From contig JANNLG010000150.1 in the NCBI GenBank assembly GCA_031396695.1, positions 1-14,486 of the forward strand: 14,486 nt of DNA, in the 5' to 3' direction. Both the position numbers and the translations under genes were made by a program. The first letter of the stretch is position 1. Each line of letters starts with the position of its first letter. Below are positions 8,312 to 14,486 of this stretch, piece by piece. This DNA is from VGRW01 sp031396695 (GTDB taxonomy: Bacteria > Myxococcota_A > UBA9160 > SZUA-336). The notes beneath the pieces were generated by a model. The model ran no database searches and was not told the origin of the DNA. It saw only the letters and a program-made list of their open reading frames with translations.

Positions 8312-11306
8312 ACGCCTCTTCCGCGCGCCGGATCGACATCAGGTAGGAGACCGCGGGCCGCGTATAGAGGTGCTCGAGGATCCGATACGCGCGCGGAATC
8401 GTGCGCACCTTGGCGACCGCGGACTCCGGATCGCGCAGGTTGCCGAAGGTGATCGCGTTGGACGGACACGCGCTCGCGCAGGCCACCTGGATCTCGCCGT
8501 CGCCGACGATGCGGTTCTCGCGCTTGGCGACGTCCTTCGCGCCGTTGATGCGCTGCACGCAGAACGTGCACTTCTCCATCACGCCCTTGGCGCGCACCAT
8601 CACGTCGGGATTCAGCGTCAGGTTCTCGGGCTCGGGCACGTACCAGTTGTACGACCAGTGGTTGAAGCGGCGCGCCTTGTACGGGCAGTTGTTGGCGCAG
8701 AAGCGCGTGCCGATGCAGCGATTCGGCACCATCACGTTCAGACCTTCGATGCTGTGGTACGTCGCGAGCGCCGGGCACACGCTCTCGCACGGCGCCGCGC
8801 CGCAGTGCTGGCACAGCATCGGCGTGTGGCGCACGTCGACTTCGTTCTCGTCGGTGATCTCGACGAAGCGCTCGACGCGGATCCAGTGCATCTCGCGGCC
8901 GATGCGCACGTTCGTGGGGCCGACCACCGGAAGGTTGTTCTCGGTGATACAGGCGGCGATGCAGGCGTTGCAGCCGGTGCAGGCGTCCTGATCGATCGAC
9001 ATGCCCCAGCGGTAAGGGCTGTCGGGATGCGCATCCGCAGCCGGGTCGTACTGCTTGATCATCAGGTGCTCGGCATCGCCCTGCCAGGGAGCGACGTGGT
9101 GGCCGTCGTGCTCGGCCTGCGGTCTGACGCGCGCCTCCGCCTCTCCGACCCTGCCCCACGGCTCGAGCTTGGGAAGCGCGGCCAGGGTGATCGCTCGGCC
9201 GAAGCCGCGATCCTCTTGGTCGAACGTGATCTGCGCGCGCGTGACGTTCGCGCGCACCTTCGTGTTCTTGACCGTCGCGTGCGTCGAGAGCCAGGCGAGT
9301 GCGCCGCTCTCGGGATCGAGCTTGCCGGGAATCAGCTGGAACGCGTTCACGCCGAACACTTCGCGTCCCCACGTGCCTTGACCGGAGAGCGGCGCGTCGG
9401 GATCGCGCGGCACGGTGCCTTGACCGACCTGGATCGCGATCACGCCGTGGCGGATCGCCGTGTGCGGATAGGCGGTGATCTCGACCTCTCCGCCCTCGGT
9501 CGAGACGACCAGCACGTCGCCGAGCTCTATGCCGAGCGCCGTCGCGGTCTCCGGGTGAAGCTCCGCGTAGCTGCCCCACATGGTCTTGGTGACCGGGTCG
9601 GGAATCTCCTGCAACGCCTGCACGCGCGCGAGCCGTCCGTCGTACAGATGGTGCGACGGGTAGACGACCAGAACCGGGTCCGCGGCGTTGCCCGCGAGCG
9701 CGCTCGGCTCGAAATCGATCGAGCCCGCGCCCGCCGCCAGGCCGACCGTAGTCGCGGCGACGCTCTGCCACTCACCGCCGCGCGCGAGCGCCGCGTCGAA
9801 GCTCGCCTGTCCGCCCCAGGCCGCGCGCAGCAGATCGCGCAGGCTGCCCTCGGGCACGCTCGCACCGAGCGCGCGCGAGGCGTCGAACAGCACGTCGACG
9901 GTGGCTCGCGTGTCGAAGAGCGGCCGCAGCATCGGCTGCTGCAGCTGCTTCACCCCGCGCACCGGCTCGACGTCGCCCCAGTTCTCGTAGGCGGTATGGT
10001 CGGGCAGCACCAGGTTCGCGAGCTTCGAAGTCTCGTCGGGCGCGCTCGCGAAGCTGACGGTGAACACCTTGCCCGACGCGATCGCGTCGGCAATGCCGAC
10101 CTGCGGCGCGGTCAGCGCCGGGTTGGTGTCGTGCACGAGCAGCACACCGACTTCGCCGCCGCGCATCTTGCCCGCGAGCTCGGACAGATCCTGGAAGCGC
10201 GCGAGCTTGGCCAGGTTGTGATCGGCGCCGAACACCACCGTCTTGCCGACGCTGCCTGCGACGACGTTGAGGATCTGCACGGCGGCCGCGAAGCGCGCCG
10301 CGTTCGTGCCCTGCACTTCCACGCCCGGCGGCAGCGCGAGCGGCGCCGACGCGTTGGCGATCCGCTCGGCGATCTTCTCGAGCATCGAGGCGGCGATGCC
10401 CGTGCGCTCGGCGACGGACGCGGCGGTGTACTTGGCGAGCACGCCGCGCAGCGCCTCGGGCGCCGTGCCTTTCCTGCGCGCGACTTCGCTCGCGAGTGCG
10501 ATCGCGACCAGCACCTCCGTACCCGGGTTCGGTGCCAGCCACTGATCGGTGTTGGCGGCCGACAGACCGAGCCGCGGACCGACGAACACCGCGTAGCCGC
10601 TTCCGTCGCGGCGCGCGTCGGAGAAGTCGATCTGGTTGGCGAGCGGCGAGAGCCAAGTCTCGAGGAAGTCGGTGCCGAAGGCGATCAGCACGTCGGCTTC
10701 GCCGATCTTGAACTGCGGCACGGCGCGGGTGCCGAACACGAGCTCGTCGCCACTGCGCAGCGCTTCGTAGGCGTACGGTTCGAAGCGCAGACGCTGACCC
10801 GCGGAGCCGAACGCCGCGAGCGCCTGATCGATCAGCGCGTCGGCGGTGCCGGTCTCGTGGCCGCCGAGAAAGAACGCCTTGCCCGGGTTCGCGCGCAGCG
10901 CATCGACGAGCAGCGTCATGCCCTCGTCCCAGCTCACCGCGACGTGCGAGATCGAGCCGTCGGGATTGTCGACGCGCTTCATCGGACCCTTGAAGCGCGT
11001 GTGGTCGTAGGTGCGCATCAGCCCGAGCTCGCCGCGCACGCACAAGTGAGTGCGCGCGAGCGGACCGTCGGGATTGCCGTCGACCTTGATCGGCCGACCC
11101 TCGCGCGTCTTCACGCGCACCGAACACCCCGCCGGGCAGATGCGGCAAGTGGTGTTGTAGTAGGTCGCGATGCCCGGAACGACTTCCTCGGGCTGATTCA
11201 GGTAGGGAATGATGTGGTGGATCGGCTCTTTGCAGGCGACCGTGGCCGCCGCGCCGGCACTCATGCCCACGATCTTCAGGAAGTCTCGGCGATCGATTTC
11301 CGGCAT
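8310..11306 (-). CDS. actB: Alternative Complex III subunit ActB, iron-sulphur protein with molybdopterin-oxidoreductase-like domain
   Basis: Large periplasmic electron-transfer subunit of ACIII, linking quinol oxidation in ActC to the haem subunits. The 998-residue protein begins with a Tat signal (RRDFLK at 6-11) and Cys25, a possible lipid anchor. Residues about 40-750 resemble a molybdopterin oxidoreductase; its N-terminal cysteines C54, C57, C61 and C89 are present. Residues 770-960 are a four-cluster ferredoxin domain: C776/C779/C782/C786, C832/C835/C840/C844, C864/C870/C874 and C913/C916/C943/C947. The third group has one cysteine fewer (CIGTRFCANNCP), as expected for the [3Fe-4S] site next to three [4Fe-4S] sites. 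In characterised ACIII the molybdopterin-like domain has no molybdenum cofactor, so this is not expected to be an enzyme of that class on its own. Length and order match ActB. Confidence 0.96.
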   Translation of the reverse strand: MPEIDRRDFLKIVGMSAGAAATVACKEPIHHIIPYLNQPEEVVPGIATYYNTTCRICPAGCSVRVKTREGRPIKVDGNPDGPLARTHLCVRGELGLMRTYDHTRFKGPMKRVDNPDGSISHVAVSWDEGMTLLVDALRANPGKAFFLGGHETGTADALIDQALAAFGSAGQRLRFEPYAYEALRSGDELVFGTRAVPQFKIGEADVLIAFGTDFLETWLSPLANQIDFSDARRDGSGYAVFVGPRLGLSAANTDQWLAPNPGTEVLVAIALASEVARRKGTAPEALRGVLAKYTAASVAERTGIAASMLEKIAERIANASAPLALPPGVEVQGTNAARFAAAVQILNVVAGSVGKTVVFGADHNLAKLARFQDLSELAGKMRGGEVGVLLVHDTNPALTAPQVGIADAIASGKVFTVSFASAPDETSKLANLVLPDHTAYENWGDVEPVRGVKQLQQPMLRPLFDTRATVDVLFDASRALGASVPEGSLRDLLRAAWGGQASFDAALARGGEWQSVAATTVGLAAGAGSIDFEPSALAGNAADPVLVVYPSHHLYDGRLARVQALQEIPDPVTKTMWGSYAELHPETATALGIELGDVLVVSTEGGEVEITAYPHTAIRHGVIAIQVGQGTVPRDPDAPLSGQGTWGREVFGVNAFQLIPGKLDPESGALAWLSTHATVKNTKVRANVTRAQITFDQEDRGFGRAITLAALPKLEPWGRVGEAEARVRPQAEHDGHHVAPWQGDAEHLMIKQYDPAADAHPDSPYRWGMSIDQDACTGCNACIAACITENNLPVVGPTNVRIGREMHWIRVERFVEITDENEVDVRHTPMLCQHCGAAPCESVCPALATYHSIEGLNVMVPNRCIGTRFCANNCPYKARRFNHWSYNWYVPEPENLTLNPDVMVRAKGVMEKCTFCVQRINGAKDVAKRENRIVGDGEIQVACASACPSNAITFGNLRDPESAVAKVRTIPRAYRILEHLYTRPAVSYLMSIRRAEEA

Positions 11307-11327
11307 CGTGTCTTTGCCCCGGGTCTT

Positions 11328-11924
11328 CTAGTAGTGGCAGGCTGCGCAGTCGTCGGGCGCGCCGCGCTGCAGGTGACACTCCATGCACCAGCCCATCTCG
11401 AGCTTCTGCGATGGCGTGAAGAGACTGCGTTTGGTGATCTGCATCTGCGGAACCAGATAGACGCGCTTCATGTCCTGCACGTCGCCGTGGCATTCTTGGC
11501 ACTGCACGCCCGCCTGCACGTGGCGCATGTGCTTGAACTGTACGTAGTCCGGCAGGTGGTGGATGCGGACCCAGGGAATCGACTCGCCCTTGGCCGCGAA
11601 CTCCTGGATCTTGGCGATCTCTTCCGTCGATCCCTCGGTGCGGCCGGCCTTGATGTGCGTGTGACAGCCCAGACAGGTCGAGACGGGTGGCACGGTCGCG
11701 CTCCAACCCTGCTCCGCCGGACCGTGACAGTACAAGCACTGCATGCCGAGGTTGCCGTCCTCGACTTTGCCCGCGTGAATCTGATGATTGAACGCGATCG
11801 GCTGCTCGGGTCCGGTGAGCTCTTCCGGCGTGTACTCGTACAAGCTCGCCGCCGTCGCGGTGAGCACGAACGCGCAGACGCCGACGACACTGATCCCGAT
11901 CCAGGTTCGCTTCCGCGGTTCCAT
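11328..11924 (-). CDS. actA: Alternative Complex III subunit ActA, pentahaem cytochrome c
   Basis: Membrane-anchored periplasmic cytochrome that accepts electrons from ActB in ACIII. The 198-residue protein has an N-terminal hydrophobic segment (about 8-27) preceded by RKR, serving as uncleaved anchor or signal, and exactly five CxxCH haem sites: C63-H67, C84-H88, C142-H146, C180-H184 and C193-H197, the last almost at the C-terminus. Extra histidines (H47, H50, H122, H123, H132, H135) can serve as distal ligands. It is the first act gene; actB follows after 21 bases. ATG 11924 is the start that keeps the anchor, but no good Shine-Dalgarno sequence precedes it. Five haems and position make the assignment firm. 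Confidence 0.95.
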   Translation of the reverse strand: MEPRKRTWIGISVVGVCAFVLTATAASLYEYTPEELTGPEQPIAFNHQIHAGKVEDGNLGMQCLYCHGPAEQGWSATVPPVSTCLGCHTHIKAGRTEGSTEEIAKIQEFAAKGESIPWVRIHHLPDYVQFKHMRHVQAGVQCQECHGDVQDMKRVYLVPQMQITKRSLFTPSQKLEMGWCMECHLQRGAPDDCAACHY

Positions 11925-11936
11925 GGTGCGGGCGCA

Positions 11937-11965
11937 TAGTTACCTGCGCTCGCCGGGCGGGTCAA
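11937..11965 (-). promoter_or_regulatory. Possible promoter of the act operon
   Basis: On the minus strand TTGACC (11965-11960) is followed after 17 bases by TAACTA (11942-11937). The first box is a good -35 match and the spacing is ideal; the -10 box is weak. If used, transcription would start only about six bases before the actA ATG, giving an almost leaderless message, which fits the lack of a ribosome binding site there. It lies in the 102-base gap between the phosphatase gene and actA, the largest gap in the window. Seen by eye only. Confidence 0.3.
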
Positions 11966-12026
11966 GGCGACGCAGTGGCGAAGTCCGTCGGTGCAGCAAA
12001 TGGCTGCGGCGCGGACGTGGGGGAGA

Positions 12027-12644
12027 TCAGGCCGATACGAAACGAAGCATCGCGAAGGGACCGAACGACGGCTCCTCGCGATACGCCGTCACGCGCGCGA
12101 CTCCGCAGAATTCGAAGCCGACCATCGCGCCATCGCGGGGTTCATGCCCCATCAGGAGCTGGACCAGATACGCGAGCAGTCCGCCGTGCGAAACCACGAG
12201 CGCCCGCGCGCTCGGATCGAAGAGCGGCACCGAGACGAGCGCCTGCGCGACTTTCGCACGTGCGAGGAACTGCGCGCGCGGCTCGCCGGCCGGCGCGGTC
12301 GAGCCCGCGGCGTCGAGCCGCGCGAGCAGGGTGCGGCCGAGCCGGTAGAACTCGGGATGGCGCTCGAGCTCGGCTCCGCGGGCCAGCCCTTCGAGTGCGC
12401 CGAATGCGCCCTCGGCGAGGCAGGCGTGCGTCTCGGTCGGAATCGCGCGCCCCTCGATCAGCAGCCGCGCGGTCTCCTGCGCGCGGCGCAGCGGCGAGAT
12501 CAGGCACACGTCGAAGTCGAGCCCGCGCAGGCGAGCGGCGAGCGAGCTCGCCTGGGCGAGGCCCGCCTCGCAGAGCGGCGGGTCTCCGCGCAGGAATCCC
12601 GCGTCGACCTCCACCTCTCCGTGTCTGACGAGATAGATCTCCAC
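12027..12644 (-). CDS. Histidine phosphatase superfamily protein (phosphoglycerate mutase-like)
   Basis: Phosphatase of the branch that forms a phosphohistidine intermediate; the substrate is not known. The 205-residue protein opens with the hallmark LVRHGE (R7, H8, G9; His8 would be phosphorylated), has SPLRRAQETA at 50-59 supplying further phosphate-binding arginines, an acidic E78 in LAEGAFG, and the second catalytic histidine H153 in VVSHGG. Length is normal for the small cofactor-independent-of-metal phosphatases of this family (cobalamin-synthesis CobC-like and SixA/PhoE-like proteins among them), and nothing nearby picks one. It starts with GTG nine bases after the hydrolase stop, suggesting co-transcription with that gene. 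It ends 102 bases before actA, and no link to respiration is evident. Confidence 0.9.
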   Translation of the reverse strand: MEIYLVRHGEVEVDAGFLRGDPPLCEAGLAQASSLAARLRGLDFDVCLISPLRRAQETARLLIEGRAIPTETHACLAEGAFGALEGLARGAELERHPEFYRLGRTLLARLDAAGSTAPAGEPRAQFLARAKVAQALVSVPLFDPSARALVVSHGGLLAYLVQLLMGHEPRDGAMVGFEFCGVARVTAYREEPSFGPFAMLRFVSA

Positions 12645-12653
12645 CGTTCGGTG

Positions 12654-13907
12654 TCAGCCCGCGCGCGCCCGGCGCTTGCGCGGCAGCGAGTTCCCCCCGC
12701 TCTCGTGATCGAGCGCGTAGCTCATCAGATTCTTCACGTCGTAGCAGATCTGACGGATGTCGTAGCCCATCGTGAGATCGAGGTGACTGTTGCCGCGAAC
12801 CGGACGCCAGAGCAGATATTCGCTCGACGCGGCGCGGTACACGTTGCGCGTAGTCTTCACCGAGGCCAGCGGATCCTCGTCGCCGAAGAAGATTGCGAGC
12901 GGGATGCGAATGCGCGGGAACGCGGCGGCGATGTCGTGACGCAGGCGCGGGCTGGTGAGCTCGCCGCGGCGCGCCCAGCGCGCGAGCTGCTCGAGCGTCG
13001 CGCGCGGCTCGTCGTTGCCGCCTTCTCGGAGCAGCGGGCGCAGCGCGCCGAGCGCGACGTTGCGCGGCTGGTAGAGCAAAGGGCGGCTGAACGGCAGGCG
13101 ACCCGTGAGCGGCGCCTGCACGCCGCTGCGCAGGTTCTCCTCGAGCCAGCGAAAGGCGGCGCGGAAGGGCAGGCGTCGGAAGCGATACGGCTTGAACTCG
13201 TTTCGTGGCGAAGTCAGCCCGGGAATGCGCCGCAGCGTGCGACCCGCGACGCGCGCCAGGTTCGCCGCCGCGAGCACCGCGTCGATCGCGGGAAAGCCGA
13301 GCACCGGTCCCCACGAAAGGAGACGCAGCCACGGCGGCAGGCGCGCGAAGTCGGACGGCGAGCCGATCGTGATCAGTCCCTGCAGGTCGTCGAAGAGCGT
13401 CGCGTAGGCGTAGCCGAGGATTCCGCCCAGACTGTGACCGCAGTAGAAGATGCGCTCGCGACCGCTCACGCGCTTCACTTCCGCGATCGCGGCGGGCAGA
13501 TCGAGCAGAAGGTGTGAGTCGAGATCCCAGAGATAGTCGAGATCCGCGGGCGGCTCGGTTCCGTGCGCGCGCGCCTCGCGGCGCTGTTGATCGACGCCGC
13601 TCTTGCCGTGGCCGCGCAGCTCGAGCAGGAACAGATCCGCGCCGAAGTACAACATGCTCTTCACGAACTCGCCGGAGCTCCAGGCGCGCCGGTTCTGCGT
13701 GTAGCCGTGCACGAGCAGAAGCGGCACGCCGAGCAGCGGCTGCGCGAAGGACTGCGGTCGGGGCCGGTAGCGCGTCAGCGTCAGCGTCCAGCCGTCTTCC
13801 GTCCGGACGCTGATCTCTTCCTGGGTGTGCAGATCGGAGAGCTCGACGTCGTCGACGCTCGTCGCCGCCGCGCGCAGCTGCGCCACCGATCCCCCGAAAT
13901 CGCTCAC
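12654..13907 (-). CDS. Alpha/beta-fold serine hydrolase, substrate unknown
   Basis: Predicted esterase, lipase or acyltransferase-like enzyme. The 417-residue protein shows LLLVHGYTQN (63-72, oxyanion-hole region), ELRGHGKSG (96-104), the nucleophile elbow GHSLGG with Ser159, a probable acid in FFGDEDPL (D343 or D345), and a probable catalytic histidine H375 in NSHLDL. The long insert between the nucleophile and the acid (about 180-320) is a lid or cap rich in Arg and Trp. The strand 6/7 layout is a little like PHA synthase or large lipases, but the PHA synthase cysteine is a serine here. No signal peptide is seen. The frame stays open 78 codons further upstream, but that part overlaps the preceding gene; GTG 13907 is chosen because GGAGGGG sits just before it. 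It follows the DUF6285-like gene by 34 bases. Confidence 0.87.
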   Translation of the reverse strand: MSDFGGSVAQLRAAATSVDDVELSDLHTQEEISVRTEDGWTLTLTRYRPRPQSFAQPLLGVPLLLVHGYTQNRRAWSSGEFVKSMLYFGADLFLLELRGHGKSGVDQQRREARAHGTEPPADLDYLWDLDSHLLLDLPAAIAEVKRVSGRERIFYCGHSLGGILGYAYATLFDDLQGLITIGSPSDFARLPPWLRLLSWGPVLGFPAIDAVLAAANLARVAGRTLRRIPGLTSPRNEFKPYRFRRLPFRAAFRWLEENLRSGVQAPLTGRLPFSRPLLYQPRNVALGALRPLLREGGNDEPRATLEQLARWARRGELTSPRLRHDIAAAFPRIRIPLAIFFGDEDPLASVKTTRNVYRAASSEYLLWRPVRGNSHLDLTMGYDIRQICYDVKNLMSYALDHESGGNSLPRKRRARAG

Positions 13908-13910
13908 CCA

Positions 13911-13917
13911 CCCCTCC
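13911..13917 (-). promoter_or_regulatory. Ribosome binding site of the alpha/beta hydrolase gene
   Basis: GGAGGGG on the minus strand, with GGAGG five bases before GTG 13907. It decides the start against a longer open frame that reaches 14141. Confidence 0.7.
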
Positions 13918-13941
13918 GAGCTTGCGCGCCGCGAGCGTAGC

Positions 13942-14325
13942 TCAACGGTAGCCGGGGTTCGAGACGGCCAGGCGCTCCGCAGAGCTTTCCCGCAAGTGCG
14001 CGAGCAGCCGCTCGCGAGCGTCCGGTTCGTCGCCGAAGCCAGCGCGGATTCGCGCGCAGAGCTCGCGCTCCAGGGTCTCGACGGCCCGATCGAGCGCGCG
14101 CGGCTCGGCGGGTGGGGCGTCCGTCCGGCCGAGCAACGCACACAGCCGCGCGTGCTGCGCCGGCCGCTGCTCGCCTTCGAGCTCGAGCTCGCGCAGTACG
14201 ATCGCGAGCGCGTTCACCGACACGCGCACGTGAAAGCGCCGCACGCCCTCGAGCTCGGGCATGAGCTCCTTCTCGAGGAAGCCTCGGATCGCGCCCAGAA
14301 GCTCTTGCTTGGTCGGACGCTCCAC
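13942..14325 (-). CDS. DUF6285-like small protein
   Basis: Small protein of unknown function, 127 residues from the chosen start. I recognise the pattern of DUF6285 proteins: RPTKQELLGAIRGFLEKEL at the start, FHVRVSVNALAIVLREL in the middle, and a C-terminal LAVSNPGY following an alanine/arginine-rich helix. Members are often encoded next to acyl-CoA dehydrogenases and aminoglycoside phosphotransferase-like proteins; here the neighbours are a dienelactone hydrolase and an alpha/beta hydrolase instead. The protein looks all-helical, without cysteines that suggest metal binding and without membrane segments. GTG 14325, two bases after the upstream stop and with GAGG eight bases before it, gives the family-like start; GTG 14346, overlapping the upstream gene by 19 bases, is the alternative. 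Family call from memory. Confidence 0.75.
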   Translation of the reverse strand: MERPTKQELLGAIRGFLEKELMPELEGVRRFHVRVSVNALAIVLRELELEGEQRPAQHARLCALLGRTDAPPAEPRALDRAVETLERELCARIRAGFGDEPDARERLLAHLRESSAERLAVSNPGYR

Positions 14326-14327
14326 CT

Positions 14328-14486
14328 TCAGGCCTCGAGCTCGCACGCGAAGAACGCCAGCGCGCGCTGCCAGCCGTCGGCGGCGGCCTCGGCGCGAAAC
14401 GCCTCGGGTCGCGAGTCGTTCGCGAACGCGTGACCCGCGCCGGTGTAGACCACGGTCTCGACCGGCAGCGCGCGTTCGCGCGCGCG
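14328..14486 (-). CDS. Dienelactone hydrolase family protein, C-terminal fragment
   Basis: Only the last 52 codons are inside the window; the 5' part lies beyond base 14486. The fragment reads VVYTGAGHAFANDSRPEAF and then a C-terminal helix (WQRALAFFACELEA). This is the usual end of dienelactone hydrolase family proteins, in which the histidine of GAGHAF is the catalytic histidine of a Cys/Ser-His-Asp triad. Its stop is two bases before the next gene's preferred start, so the two are probably co-transcribed. The reaction cannot be named: most family members of this kind in bacteria have unknown substrates. Confidence 0.85.
   Translation of the reverse strand, partial: RARERALPVETVVYTGAGHAFANDSRPEAFRAEAAADGWQRALAFFACELEA

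Noticed and set aside
6958..9771. Minus-strand frame of 937 codons that could suggest a fusion reaching into ActC
   Set aside because: Only the part from ATG 8301 is ActC. The upstream part is an out-of-frame reading of actB, and a ribosome binding site precedes ATG 8301.
8370..11939. Plus-strand open frame of 1189 codons
   Set aside because: It lies exactly antisense to actB and actA, which carry unmistakable cofactor motifs. Its translation is rich in Arg, Ala, His and Asp with no domain pattern, as expected of the opposite strand of GC-rich genes.
13931..13970. Plus-strand stretch resembling a tRNA: GTAGCTCAACGGTAG followed by GGTTCGA
   Set aside because: The D-loop-like and T-loop-like words are present, but they are about ten bases apart with no room for an anticodon arm, and the T stem does not pair. 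It spans the end of the DUF6285-like gene. Chance resemblance, or at most a remnant.

Overview
The window is a GC-rich stretch of bacterial DNA, densely coding, with every supported gene on the minus strand. Read in the direction of transcription (from 14486 down to 1) it holds: the 3' end of a dienelactone hydrolase-type gene, a small DUF6285-like gene, an alpha/beta hydrolase, a histidine phosphatase, a complete six-gene operon for Alternative Complex III (actABCDEF), and the first 1520 or so codons of a very large single-chain biotin-dependent carboxylase that runs off the left edge. No transposon, CRISPR array, tRNA or rRNA gene was found, and no gap between genes exceeds about 100 bases.

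The core of the window (11924 to 4628) is the act operon. Its products form a membrane-bound quinol oxidase that does the job of the cytochrome bc1 complex with unrelated parts. ActC and ActF are ten-helix NrfD-like membrane proteins, ActC being the likely main site of quinol oxidation. ActB carries electrons through three predicted [4Fe-4S] clusters and one [3Fe-4S] cluster. ActA (five haem-c sites) and ActE (one haem-c site) pass them on to a periplasmic acceptor or a terminal oxidase, and ActD is a two-helix accessory subunit. The genes are tightly packed (spacings of 21, 8, -1, -14 and 2 bases), so they are probably one transcript. No oxidase gene lies next to them within the window.

Downstream of actF, after 65 bases, begins a multidomain acyl-CoA carboxylase. 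Its order is biotin carboxylase, biotin carrier (Lys627 in an AMKT motif), a long middle region, and carboxyltransferase. By eye the middle and carboxyltransferase regions look more like eukaryotic acetyl-CoA carboxylase than like the usual split bacterial enzymes. This is the most unusual gene here.

Upstream of actA, four genes for hydrolase or phosphatase-type proteins sit close together (gaps of 2, 34 and 9 bases). They look like a separate housekeeping or lipid/acyl metabolism cluster, but their substrates cannot be told from sequence.

Organism: high GC, a Tat-exported iron-sulphur protein, multihaem cytochromes, frequent GTG and TTG starts and a complete ACIII point to a Gram-negative respiring bacterium. 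A myxobacterial or deltaproteobacterial relative (in the broad sense) is my best guess, at low confidence, since no marker gene is present.
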